A stretch of 64,000 bases of DNA, taken from Candidatus Hungatella pullicola. Lineage in GTDB: Bacteria > Bacillota > Clostridia > Lachnospirales > Lachnospiraceae. The translations under genes and the position numbers were made by a program. How positions within the stretch are numbered: position 1 is the stretch's first letter; every line of letters starts with the position of its first letter. The notes beneath the pieces are model-generated. The model saw nothing but the letters and a program-made list of their open reading frames with translations. It did not search any database and had not been told where the DNA came from. Positions 44,708 through 52,850 of the stretch are shown in pieces. The stretch lies in assembly GCA_019114305.1 (NCBI GenBank), contig DXFU01000048.1, forward strand, positions 51,781-115,780, written 5' to 3'.

Positions 44708-45586
44708 ATGAAAGGAAAAATTATAAAAGGAATTGCAGGCTTTTACTATGTCCATGATGGAAATGACAAAGTATATGCCTGCAAGGCAAAAGGAATATTT
44801 CGGAATAGAAATGTAAAGCCCCTGGTAGGGGATGATGTGGAATTCTCCATTATCCATGAGAAAGATATGGAGGGAAGCATAACAGAGATTCTGCCGCGGA
44901 AAAATCAGCTGATTCGTCCAGCCGTGGCCAATGTAGATCAGGCGGTAGTGTTTTTCGCCATGACCCATCCGGAGCCGAATTTAAATCTTCTGGACCGTTT
45001 TCTGGTAACAATGGAGATTCAGAACATACCGGTGATGATTTGTTTTAATAAGCTGGATTTATCTGAGACAGATAAGTTGGAAATGCTGAAAAAGGCATAT
45101 GAGCCTGCGGGTTATCCCGTTTATTTTATTAGTGTTTATGAGGAAAAGGGAATAGAGAAGATTAGGGAGCTTTTTCAAGGGAAAACTACGGTGCTTGCCG
45201 GTCCCTCAGGAGTAGGAAAATCCTCTCTTACTAATCTTCTCTATCCTCAGGCAGATATGGAGACAGGCAATATCAGCAGGAAAATCCAGAGAGGAAAGCA
45301 TACGACTCGCCATTCTCAGCTGTTTGGAATAGGCGGTGAAACTTACCTGATGGATACTCCCGGTTTCAGTTCCATGTATGTAGAGGATCTGGACTGCCGG
45401 GAGCTGAAAAATTTTTTCCCGGAGTTTTCCATATATGAGGAAAACTGCAGATTTTTAGGCTGCGTCCATGTAGGAGAAAGAGATTGCGGGGTAAAGACTG
45501 CTGTCGGAGAGGGGAAAATCAGCGAAAGCCGTTATGAAAATTACAGGCTTTTGTATGAGGAATTAAAAGACAAAAGGAGATATTGA
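44708..45586 (+). CDS. rsgA: Ribosome small-subunit GTPase RsgA
   Basis: A 292-residue circularly permuted GTPase that checks 30S maturation. An OB domain (1-70) precedes the G domain in permuted order: NKLD first, then GPSGVGKSSLTN and DTPGFSS. The C-terminal zinc site is CRFLGCVHVGERDC (three Cys and one His). It follows the kinase gene by 13 bases with a weak AAAGGTTAG site. Position after prkC and before rpe is the standard Firmicutes order. Confidence 0.96.
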   Translation: MKGKIIKGIAGFYYVHDGNDKVYACKAKGIFRNRNVKPLVGDDVEFSIIHEKDMEGSITEILPRKNQLIRPAVANVDQAVVFFAMTHPEPNLNLLDRFLVTMEIQNIPVMICFNKLDLSETDKLEMLKKAYEPAGYPVYFISVYEEKGIEKIRELFQGKTTVLAGPSGVGKSSLTNLLYPQADMETGNISRKIQRGKHTTRHSQLFGIGGETYLMDTPGFSSMYVEDLDCRELKNFFPEFSIYEENCRFLGCVHVGERDCGVKTAVGEGKISESRYENYRLLYEELKDKRRY

Positions 45587-45587
45587 C

Positions 45588-46250
45588 ATGTTAATATTAG
45601 CGCCTTCCATTTTAGGAGCGGATTTTAAAAAACTGGGAGCCCAGGTAGAAGCTGTAGACCGTGCTGGTGCCCAGTATATACATCTGGATGTAATGGATGG
45701 AGAATTTGTTCCCAGCATTTCTTTTGGCATGCCTTTGATTCAAAGCCTGAGAAGCTGCACGGATAAGATTTTTGATGTCCATATGATGGTTCGTGAGCCT
45801 GGAAGATATACTGAGGCTATGAAGGAAGCGGGAGCAGATTTAATCTGCGTTCATGCAGAGGCCTGTACTCATTTGGACCGTACGGTCAAACATATTAAAG
45901 AGGCAGGTCTGAAGGCAGGAGTTGCCTTAAATCCGGCTACTGGAACGGAAGTTTTGGAATATGTGCTGGATGATCTGGATATGGTGCTGATTATGTCAGT
46001 AAACCCCGGATTCGGAGGTCAGAAATTCATTCCTTATACCATAGAAAAAATCCGTAAGGTAAGAAAAATGTGCACGGAAAGAGGGCTCACTACGGATATT
46101 CAGGTAGACGGAGGCGTGACCTGTGAAAATGCAGGTCAGCTGATTGAGGCAGGAGCTAATATTCTGGTTGCAGGTTCTTCCGTTTTCCGCGGTGATCCGG
46201 AAAAAAATGTAAAAGATTTTCTGTCAATATTTGAGGAATATGAAAAATGA
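45588..46250 (+). CDS. rpe: Ribulose-phosphate 3-epimerase
   Basis: A 220-residue TIM-barrel enzyme of the pentose-phosphate pathway that interconverts ribulose-5-P and xylulose-5-P. Clear motifs are LAPSILGADF, HLDVMDGEFVPSISFG, DVHMMV, MSVNPGFGGQKF and the phosphate-binding VDGGVTCEN with VAGSSVF. It starts one base after rsgA and overlaps thiN by 4 bases. Confidence 0.98.
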   Translation: MLILAPSILGADFKKLGAQVEAVDRAGAQYIHLDVMDGEFVPSISFGMPLIQSLRSCTDKIFDVHMMVREPGRYTEAMKEAGADLICVHAEACTHLDRTVKHIKEAGLKAGVALNPATGTEVLEYVLDDLDMVLIMSVNPGFGGQKFIPYTIEKIRKVRKMCTERGLTTDIQVDGGVTCENAGQLIEAGANILVAGSSVFRGDPEKNVKDFLSIFEEYEK

Positions 46251-46897
46251 AAACAGGATTGATTCTGGCCGGAGGAAGTCTGAATCTGGAATTTGCCGGC
46301 CGCTTTTTGGAGGGAAAAGATTTTTATAAGATCATTGCGGTAGATGGAGGTCTGGCCGCTTTAAAAGAACTTTGTCTGGTTCCTGACGCCATTGTAGGTG
46401 ATTTCGATACTGTAGATCATGAAGTCTTAAATCAGTACAGACAGGAAAAAGAAATTCTTTGGGATGAACATCAGCCGGAAAAGGATGAGACGGATTCAGA
46501 ATTGGCTATACGGACAGCAGTGAAACTGGGCTGTGACAGTCTGGTTATGTTAGGCGCTACAGGAGGAAGAATGGATCACGCAATCGGAAATATTCACCTT
46601 CTCTACAGCTGCCTGAAACAGGGGATAAAAGGAGAAATTGTAGATGAGAAGAACCGCCTTTATCTTATAGACAGCTCCCAATCCTTCCGTGCCATATCCT
46701 GCTATGGAAAGTATATTTCCTTTCTGCCGCTGACGGAGCAGGTAAAGGGAATTACCCTCAGAGGATTTAAATATCCTCTGACAAAAAAAGATATTGAGAT
46801 TGGAACCAGCCTTTGCATCAGCAATGAGCTGACAGGGGAGGTAGGAACCATAGAATTTGACAAAGGCGTGCTTATTTGTATTGAATCTCACGACTAA
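46247..46897 (+). CDS. thiN: Thiamine pyrophosphokinase
   Basis: A 216-residue cytoplasmic enzyme that makes thiamine pyrophosphate directly from thiamine and ATP. Family blocks are AVDGGLAAL, PDAIVGDFDTVD, EKDETDSELAI and LGATGGRMDHAIGNIHLL, followed by a C-terminal beta domain. It ends the co-transcribed priA-to-thiN block, and a gap of 136 bases follows. No TPP riboswitch is visible before it. Confidence 0.95.
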   Translation: MKTGLILAGGSLNLEFAGRFLEGKDFYKIIAVDGGLAALKELCLVPDAIVGDFDTVDHEVLNQYRQEKEILWDEHQPEKDETDSELAIRTAVKLGCDSLVMLGATGGRMDHAIGNIHLLYSCLKQGIKGEIVDEKNRLYLIDSSQSFRAISCYGKYISFLPLTEQVKGITLRGFKYPLTKKDIEIGTSLCISNELTGEVGTIEFDKGVLICIESHD

Positions 46898-47033
46898 AAA
46901 TAATCCGATGCCCTGGAATCAAGGAATTAAAGAAAAACTGGTATGGTTTAAAATAAATAAACTGGATATTTCTATCACTCCACTTGTGTGCTAAGATAAG
47001 GAACATCAACAAGAGAATACAGGAGGATATGAG

Positions 47034-47621
47034 ATGAGCAGAACAGACAACAAGATTTTCAAGATTACAATGACAGGGCTTTTCGCAGCTATGTCTTATG
47101 TGGTGTTTACCTTTCTCCAGTTTAAGATCACCCTTCCAGGAGGGGATGCCACTTCCATTCATTTAGGCAACGCGGTCTGCGTTTTAGGCGCCCTGCTGCT
47201 AGGCGGTTTGTATGGCGGAATCGGGGGTGCTGTGGGAATGACTATAGGAGACCTTCTGGATCCCGTTTACGTAGTATATGCGCCGAAAACGTTTATTCTT
47301 AAACTTTGCATCGGACTGATTACAGGATTTATTGCCCACAGAATAGGCAGGATCAATGAATCCAAGGATCAGAAGCATATTTTGAAATGGGTGATTCTCG
47401 CTGCTGTAGGCGGTCTGGCTTTTAATGTTATTTTTGATCCTCTTTTGGGATATTATTACAAGCTTTTCATTTTGGGTAAGCCGGCAGCATCCCTGGCTTT
47501 GGTATGGAACATATCTTCCACAACCATTAATGCAGTGATTTCTGCCGTAGCTTCTGTAGTGATTTACATGCCGCTGCGAAACGCTTTGGTAAGGTCTGGT
47601 TTGTATACAAAAGTTTGTTAG
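47034..47621 (+). CDS. ECF transporter S component, probable vitamin B6 type
   Basis: A 195-residue membrane protein with about six helices. An N-terminal ITMTGLFAAMSYVVFTF helix, a GGDATSIHLGNAVCVLGALLLGG block and GGIGGAVGMTIGDLLDP are typical of ECF substrate-binding (S) subunits. It must work with energising ATPase and T subunits encoded elsewhere. The next gene, 12 bases downstream, is a pyridoxal kinase-like enzyme, so pyridoxine or pyridoxal is the likely substrate. That is inferred from the operon, not from binding residues. AGGAGGA precedes the ATG. The 136-base gap upstream shows only a possible TAAGAT -10 near 46994. Confidence 0.85.
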   Translation: MSRTDNKIFKITMTGLFAAMSYVVFTFLQFKITLPGGDATSIHLGNAVCVLGALLLGGLYGGIGGAVGMTIGDLLDPVYVVYAPKTFILKLCIGLITGFIAHRIGRINESKDQKHILKWVILAAVGGLAFNVIFDPLLGYYYKLFILGKPAASLALVWNISSTTINAVISAVASVVIYMPLRNALVRSGLYTKVC

Positions 47622-47633
47622 GAGTTATGATTT

Positions 47634-48482
47634 ATGACAGGAATATCAGAAAACCGTCAGAAAAAAATTGCGGTGGTGAATGATTTGTCCGGGTATGGCC
47701 GCTGTGCTCTCACAGTGGCTATACCCGTTATTTCGGCTTTGGGAATTCAGTGCTGTCCTGTTCCCACTTCTATATTGTCCAATCACACAGGTTTCTCCAC
47801 GTATTTTTTTGATGATTATACCAGCAAGATGGTGCCTTATTTGGAAGAATGGAAAAAACTTGATTTGGGTTTTGACGGGATCTATACTGGTTTTCTCGGT
47901 TCAGAAGAGCAAATTGATATTGTGGCGGGAATGATCAGAGATTTTGGCGGAAAAAGAACAAAAATTATTATTGATCCTATTATGGGAGACAATGGGAAGC
48001 CATACCAAACCTATACGCCTCAAATGTGTCAGCGGATGAGAGAATTGGTAACACTGGGAAATATCGTGACGCCAAATCTTACCGAGGGCTGTATCCTTAC
48101 AGGAAGAGACTACAAAAATACAGGCTGGAGCCGTCAGGAACTGACAGATATAGGGGGAGAGATTGTGGCTATGGGACCGGATACGGTTATAATGACCGGA
48201 ATCCGTCAGGGGAATTTTATTGCCAATCTGGTTCTGGAACGGGGGAAGGAAGCCGTTTTTGTCCGAACCAGAAAAGTGGGAAGGCCAAGACCGGGAACAG
48301 GAGACATATTTTCCTCCATTGTGGCTGCCAGGGCTGTAAAAGGAACAGAGGTAAAGGAGGCAGTGAAAACCGCAGCCTGGTTTGTCAGGGAATGTATCTT
48401 GGAATCAGAGGCATTAAAGGAGCCTGTAGAAAATGGAGTGTGTTTTGAGCAGGTTCTTCCCCGGCTGATGAAAAGGAAATAG
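47634..48482 (+). CDS. Pyridoxal / pyridoxamine kinase family protein
   Basis: A 282-residue kinase of the ribokinase-like fold, closest to PdxK/PdxY. It begins AVVNDLSGYGRCALTVAIP and has SNHTGFSTYFFDDYT, the phosphate/metal block IIDPIMGDNGKPYQTY and VTPNLTEGCILTGRDY. The late GXGD-type motif is RPGTGDIFSSIVAARA, with Asp as catalytic base. It should phosphorylate pyridoxal or pyridoxine to trap it after uptake by the upstream S component. A related hydroxymethylpyrimidine kinase role is less likely, as no thiamine genes follow. Confidence 0.9.
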   Translation: MTGISENRQKKIAVVNDLSGYGRCALTVAIPVISALGIQCCPVPTSILSNHTGFSTYFFDDYTSKMVPYLEEWKKLDLGFDGIYTGFLGSEEQIDIVAGMIRDFGGKRTKIIIDPIMGDNGKPYQTYTPQMCQRMRELVTLGNIVTPNLTEGCILTGRDYKNTGWSRQELTDIGGEIVAMGPDTVIMTGIRQGNFIANLVLERGKEAVFVRTRKVGRPRPGTGDIFSSIVAARAVKGTEVKEAVKTAAWFVRECILESEALKEPVENGVCFEQVLPRLMKRK

Positions 48483-48536
48483 CCTTTACAGGCACGTATT
48501 TTATGAAAAGGGCTTTCTTTTGTAAATATTTTGTAG

Positions 48537-48542
48537 TATAAT
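48537..48542 (+). promoter_or_regulatory. -10 box of serS
   Basis: A consensus TATAAT, with no good -35 at 16-18 bp. The leader of about 65 bases contains a short CCG/CGG hairpin but no T-box elements. Confidence 0.5.
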
Positions 48543-48614
48543 CAACCGCAGATTATCCTACGGCAGTGAAATGGCTGGAGGGGATTCTATTTTGTCAAAA
48601 CCAGGAGGAATACC

Positions 48615-49907
48615 ATGTTAGATTTAAGGTTTGTAAGAGAAAATCCTGAGATTGTAAAGCAGAATATCAGGAATAAATTTCAGGACAGCAAGCTGCCGCT
48701 GGTAGATGAAGTGATTGCACTGGATGAGCAGAACAGACAGGCAAAGCAGGAAGGCGATGCTTTAAGAGCAGACAGAAATCGTCTTTCCAAGCAGATCGGC
48801 GCTTTGATGGGGCAGGGAAAAAAAGAAGAGGCAGAGGCGTTAAAGAAGCAGGTAACAGATGCATCTGACCACCTTGCCCAGCTGGAGGAGAAAGAGAGGG
48901 AGCTGGAAGAAAAGATCAAAAAGATTATGATGACCATTCCTAATATCATTGACCCCAGTGTTCCCATCGGCAAAGATGACAGCGAAAATGTAGAGGTAGA
49001 GCGCTTCGGAGAGCCTGTTGTTCCGGATTTTGAGATTCCCTATCATACAGATATTATGGAAAGCTTTGACGGCATTGATCTGGACAGTGCCAGAAAGGTG
49101 GCCGGCAATGGTTTTTACTACCTGATGGGTGATATTGCCCGACTTCATTCTTCTGTTATTGCTTATGCCAGAGATTTTATGATTAACAGAGGTTTTACCT
49201 ACTGTGTACCACCCTTTATGATTCGAAGCGAAGTAGTTACAGGCGTTATGAGTTTTGCTGAGATGGATGCCATGATGTACAAGATTGAAGGAGAGGATTT
49301 GTATTTGATCGGCACCAGCGAACATTCTATGATCGGGAAGTTTATTGATACCATTATTCCTGAGGAAACTCTTCCAAAGACTTTGACCAGCTATTCTCCA
49401 TGCTTCCGTAAGGAGAAAGGAGCTCATGGTCTGGAGGAGAGAGGAGTTTACCGTATTCACCAGTTTGAAAAGCAGGAAATGATCGTAGTGTGCAAGCCAG
49501 ACGAGAGCATGATGTGGTATGACAAATTGTGGAAGAATACAGTAGATCTTTTCCGTTCACTTGATATTCCTGTAAGAACCCTGGAGTGCTGTTCCGGTGA
49601 TTTGGCCGACCTGAAGGTAAAATCTGTTGATGTGGAGGCCTGGTCTCCAAGACAGAAGAAATATTTTGAGGTGGGAAGCTGTTCCAATTTAGGTGACGCT
49701 CAGGCGCGCAGGCTGAAGATCAGGGTGGCAGGCGCAGACGGCAGAAAATATTTTGCCCATACTTTGAACAATACAGTTGTTGCTCCGCCGAGAATGCTGA
49801 TTGCTTTTCTTGAGAACAATCTTCAGGCTGACGGAACGGTTAAGATTCCTGAGGTTTTACAGCCCTACATGGGGGGGACAAAGGTTCTTGTTCCAAAAAA
49901 CAAATAA
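48615..49907 (+). CDS. serS: Seryl-tRNA synthetase
   Basis: A 430-residue class II synthetase that charges tRNA-Ser. The N-terminal tRNA-binding coiled coil spans about 25-105, rich in Lys, Glu and Gln. The class II core has motif 2 in SPCFRKEKGAHGLEERGVYRIHQFEK and motif 3 in NTVVAPPRMLIAFLEN. EVGSCSNLGDAQARRLKIR is the Ser-site region. Many Clostridia regulate serS by a serine T-box, but none is recognisable in the 132 bases upstream. AGGAGGAA precedes the ATG, and a strong terminator follows. Confidence 0.97.
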   Translation: MLDLRFVRENPEIVKQNIRNKFQDSKLPLVDEVIALDEQNRQAKQEGDALRADRNRLSKQIGALMGQGKKEEAEALKKQVTDASDHLAQLEEKERELEEKIKKIMMTIPNIIDPSVPIGKDDSENVEVERFGEPVVPDFEIPYHTDIMESFDGIDLDSARKVAGNGFYYLMGDIARLHSSVIAYARDFMINRGFTYCVPPFMIRSEVVTGVMSFAEMDAMMYKIEGEDLYLIGTSEHSMIGKFIDTIIPEETLPKTLTSYSPCFRKEKGAHGLEERGVYRIHQFEKQEMIVVCKPDESMMWYDKLWKNTVDLFRSLDIPVRTLECCSGDLADLKVKSVDVEAWSPRQKKYFEVGSCSNLGDAQARRLKIRVAGADGRKYFAHTLNNTVVAPPRMLIAFLENNLQADGTVKIPEVLQPYMGGTKVLVPKNK

Positions 49908-49921
49908 AATAGTTTCATTTG

Positions 49922-49957
49922 CAGGATCTGTTGTCCCAACGACAGATCCTGTTTTTC
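49922..49957 (+). terminator. Intrinsic terminator of serS
   Basis: CAGGATCTGT pairs with ACAGATCCTG and is followed by TTTTTCTTTT. Confidence 0.92.
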
Positions 49958-50033
49958 TTTTGTTTTGTCTTTTTCTGTGATAAAATGGAATAGATCTATA
50001 GGAAAAATTTATTGAGAAAGGGTAGAATACGCT

Positions 50034-50399
50034 ATGATAAAATTCAATCATTTTAATTTCAATGTTTTAGATCTGGAGAAAAGTCTTGTTTTTTATGAAG
50101 AGGCTTTGGGGTTAAGGCCTGTAAGAGAAAAAGAAGCTTCTGACGGTTCTTTTAAACTGGTTTATTTAGGGGACGGTATCAGTGACTTTACGTTGGAACT
50201 TACCTGGCTTGCGGACAGAAGCAAGCCCTACGATCTGGGAGAATGCGAATTTCATCTGGCTTTCCATACGGATGATTATGAAGGACTCTATGAAAAGCAC
50301 AAGGAGATGGGGGTTGTCTGTTTTGAGAATCCTTCTATGGGTATATACTTTATTACAGATCCGGATGGCTATTGGATTGAAATAGTTCCTGAAAAATAG
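50034..50399 (+). CDS. Glyoxalase-like VOC family protein
   Basis: A 121-residue single-domain vicinal-oxygen-chelate protein, resembling lactoylglutathione lyase. The four likely metal ligands are in register with glyoxalase I: His6, Glu55, His74 and Glu116 in YWIEIVPEK. The core beta-alpha-beta repeats and the late FITDPDGYWIEI block are clear. As Clostridia mostly lack glutathione, the substrate may be another thiol adduct of methylglyoxal or something unrelated. The gene lies alone between serS and hflK, 15 bases before the latter. Confidence 0.88.
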   Translation: MIKFNHFNFNVLDLEKSLVFYEEALGLRPVREKEASDGSFKLVYLGDGISDFTLELTWLADRSKPYDLGECEFHLAFHTDDYEGLYEKHKEMGVVCFENPSMGIYFITDPDGYWIEIVPEK

Positions 50400-50413
50400 G
50401 AGGGATATGATCT

Positions 50414-51478
50414 ATGTTTATGAAGAGGTTTAACGGGAAGCCTTCTGAGGGCGGCAGTGCCCCGATGGAGGGCCAAAAGAAGAGGGGCTCTTTTTTGAAA
50501 CGGGGGGCAAAAGGAGCGGGAGCAGTCTGCCTTCTGGCAGTTTTGGCTGTAACTGCCCTTAACAGTTTTTACACCCTCAATGAAAATACCATGGCAGTTC
50601 TTACCACATTCGGTATTCCAAGCGCTGTGACGGAGTCGGGGCCTCATTTTAAAATACCATACATACAGCAGGTTCATAAGCTGTCAAAAAATATTGTAGG
50701 AATGCCTATTGGATACGATCCCGATTATGATGCGGAGAATCATGCCAATAGTGAAAATAATCCGGTTACTGTGAAAGCAGAGTCAGAAATGATTACGAAG
50801 GATTTCAATTTTGTAGATGTAGATTTTTATATTGAATATCAGATTGTGGATCCAATTCGATATTATATTAACAGAGATACGGCCACGGACATTTTGAAAA
50901 ATCTGGCTCAGTCTTATATCCGCGATACCGTCGGAGTTTATAATGTAGACGATGTGATTACTACAGGAAAGGCAGAGATTCAGGCTACGGTTAAGGAACT
51001 TCTTTCCACCCGTCTTGAAGAGGAAAATATTGGAATTGGAATCTACAATGTTACCATTCAGGATGCCCAGCCTCCTACAGACGAAGTAAATAATGCCTTT
51101 AAGGCTGTGGAGGATGCAAAACAGGGAATGGATACAGCTGTAAATGAGGCGAAGAAATATCAGTCAGAGCAGATTCCTACGGCCAACGCAAAAGCGGACA
51201 AGGTAAAGCAGGAGGCGGAGGCTTATAAGCAGCAGAGGATAAGCGAAGCGCAGGGGCAGGTGGCACGATTTAATGAAATGTATCAGGAATACTTAAAATA
51301 TCCGTTGATTACAAAAAAAAGAATGTTTTATGAAACAATGGAAGAGATTCTGCCTGAATTAAAGGTGATCATTGACTCTTCAGACGGAACCCAAAAGCTG
51401 CTTCCTCTTGAACCTTTCTCTGAGACTGGAGGACAGAATCCGGTTTCTGCGGAGAACAGTGAGGAACAGGAGAACTGA
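50414..51478 (+). CDS. hflK: HflK-like SPFH membrane protein
   Basis: A 354-residue SPFH/band-7 protein. A Gly/Lys-rich cytoplasmic N-terminus precedes one membrane helix (about 35-53), then the SPFH domain starting NENTMAVLTTFGIPSAVTESGPHFKIP. A long Ala/Glu/Lys coiled coil with KQEAEAYKQQRISEAQGQ follows (about 220-300). In other bacteria HflK and HflC form a membrane cage around the FtsH protease. Its partner hflC is 14 bases downstream. ftsH is not in this window. ATG 50414 has AGGAGGG upstream at about 10 bases. Confidence 0.87.
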   Translation: MFMKRFNGKPSEGGSAPMEGQKKRGSFLKRGAKGAGAVCLLAVLAVTALNSFYTLNENTMAVLTTFGIPSAVTESGPHFKIPYIQQVHKLSKNIVGMPIGYDPDYDAENHANSENNPVTVKAESEMITKDFNFVDVDFYIEYQIVDPIRYYINRDTATDILKNLAQSYIRDTVGVYNVDDVITTGKAEIQATVKELLSTRLEEENIGIGIYNVTIQDAQPPTDEVNNAFKAVEDAKQGMDTAVNEAKKYQSEQIPTANAKADKVKQEAEAYKQQRISEAQGQVARFNEMYQEYLKYPLITKKRMFYETMEEILPELKVIIDSSDGTQKLLPLEPFSETGGQNPVSAENSEEQEN

Positions 51479-51492
51479 AAGGAGATTGGCAA

Positions 51493-52383
51493 ATGAAAGT
51501 ATTTGGCAGATATATCTCAGTTTTTTTAAAATTTCTGGTTGCTGCGGCAGTTTTGATTTTTTTAGGGGCAAATACCATTGTCACAACCACAGCCAGGGAG
51601 TACAAACTAATTACGCAGTTTGGAGAAGTGGTGAGAATCATAGACACTCCCGGCCCTTCTCTTAAGATCCCCTTTCTCCAGGGAACCTTAAGTATTCCAA
51701 AATACAAGATGATTTCTGATTTATATCCCAGTGACGTCACCACGAAAGACAAAAAAGTTATGACCGTTGACAGTTTTGTGATATGGGAGATTAATGAGCC
51801 TTTAAAATATCTTTCTTCCTTAAATGCCAGCAAAGAGAACGCAGAAGTGCGTCTGGGCAATGTTGTGTACAACTCAATCAAAACCGTCATGTCCGCTACC
51901 GATCAGCAGGATATTATATCAGGAAGAAATGGAGAACTGGCTTCTGCTATTAAAGATAACATCGGTGGAGCTATGGACTCTTATGGAATTAACATCCTGA
52001 GTGTGGAAACGAAGAAGCTGGATCTTCCGGACTCCAACAAAGAAGCAGTATATCAGAGAATGATATCAGAGAGAAATAATATTGCCGCAGGCTATAAGGC
52101 AGACGGAGAATACCAGTCAAATCTTATTAAAAATGAGACAGATCGTACTGTAAAAGAGACAATAGCCAGGGCAGAGGCAGAGGCGGAACAGATTAAGGCA
52201 GAAGGAGAGGCCCAGTATATGCAGATTTTAAGTGATGCCTACAACGATCAGTCAAAGGCGGATTTTTATAATTATGTCCGCTCCCTGGATGCGCTTAAAC
52301 TTTCTTTAAAGGGAAGTGACAAAACGATTATCCTGGATGGAGACAGTGAGCTGGCAAGAATTCTTTCAGGCTCAGAACAGTAG
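51493..52383 (+). CDS. hflC: HflC-like SPFH membrane protein
   Basis: A 296-residue SPFH protein with an N-terminal membrane helix (about 9-28). The band-7 domain begins REYKLITQFGEVVRIIDTPGPSLKIPF. The coiled coil contains RAEAEAEQIKAEGEAQYMQILSDAY, the usual HflC segment, and the tail contains RSLDALKLSLKGSDKTIIL. It forms an operon with hflK. The YlxM gene behind it has its own promoter. The pair takes the position where ftsY usually precedes ylxM and ffh. Confidence 0.9.
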   Translation: MKVFGRYISVFLKFLVAAAVLIFLGANTIVTTTAREYKLITQFGEVVRIIDTPGPSLKIPFLQGTLSIPKYKMISDLYPSDVTTKDKKVMTVDSFVIWEINEPLKYLSSLNASKENAEVRLGNVVYNSIKTVMSATDQQDIISGRNGELASAIKDNIGGAMDSYGINILSVETKKLDLPDSNKEAVYQRMISERNNIAAGYKADGEYQSNLIKNETDRTVKETIARAEAEAEQIKAEGEAQYMQILSDAYNDQSKADFYNYVRSLDALKLSLKGSDKTIILDGDSELARILSGSEQ

Positions 52384-52444
52384 TGTGAAAAAGAATTGTA
52401 GTTCTACAGGAAAAATCGAACAAAAGTTCGTAAAGAAAAAATAC

Positions 52445-52473
52445 TTGACAGTATCAGGAAAGTATTGTATGAT
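52445..52473 (+). promoter_or_regulatory. Promoter of the ylxM-ffh operon
   Basis: A perfect TTGACA, 17 bp, TATGAT. The expected start of transcription near 52480 is only about 9 bases before the ylxM ATG at 52489, so the message is nearly leaderless. Confidence 0.8.
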
Positions 52474-52488
52474 AGCACAGGTGATGAC

Positions 52489-52839
52489 ATGGAAAAGATT
52501 GCGAGACAGGGCATACTGTATGACTTTTATGGTGCATTGCTGACAGAGCATCAGCGACAGATCTATGAGGATATTGTACTATATGATTTGTCCCTCAGCG
52601 AGATTGCTCAGGAGAGGGGAATCAGCCGTCAGGGTGTACATGACCTGGTCAAAAGGTGTGACAGAATTTTGGAAGGCTATGAAGAAAAACTTCATCTGGT
52701 TGAAAAGTTTGAAGAGACAAAAAAGCTTGCCAGAGAGATTCAAAGCCTGACCAGAGAGCTTGCTGAAACAGGCAGAGCGGATCTGATCCAGCGCATCGAG
52801 AAGATATCGGGCGAGATCATCGAGCTGGAAACTCATTAG
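52489..52839 (+). CDS. ylxM: YlxM-like helix-turn-helix protein of the SRP operon
   Basis: A 116-residue protein of the UPF0122/YlxM family. A sigma-70 region 4-like helix-turn-helix is visible in LSLSEIAQERGISRQGVHDLVKRCDRIL (about 38-65), and the C-terminal half is a coiled coil. In streptococci YlxM binds and modulates the signal recognition particle. A start at 52465 would add eight residues but lies inside the -10 region; MEKIARQ at 52489 fits the family and has AGGTG just upstream. ffh follows 11 bases later. Confidence 0.9.
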   Translation: MEKIARQGILYDFYGALLTEHQRQIYEDIVLYDLSLSEIAQERGISRQGVHDLVKRCDRILEGYEEKLHLVEKFEETKKLAREIQSLTRELAETGRADLIQRIEKISGEIIELETH

Positions 52840-52850
52840 GAGGACAAAAC

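Noticed and set aside
48483..48614. T-box riboswitch before serS
   Set aside because: The gap is only 132 bases with no T-box sequence, specifier stem or terminator/antiterminator pair.
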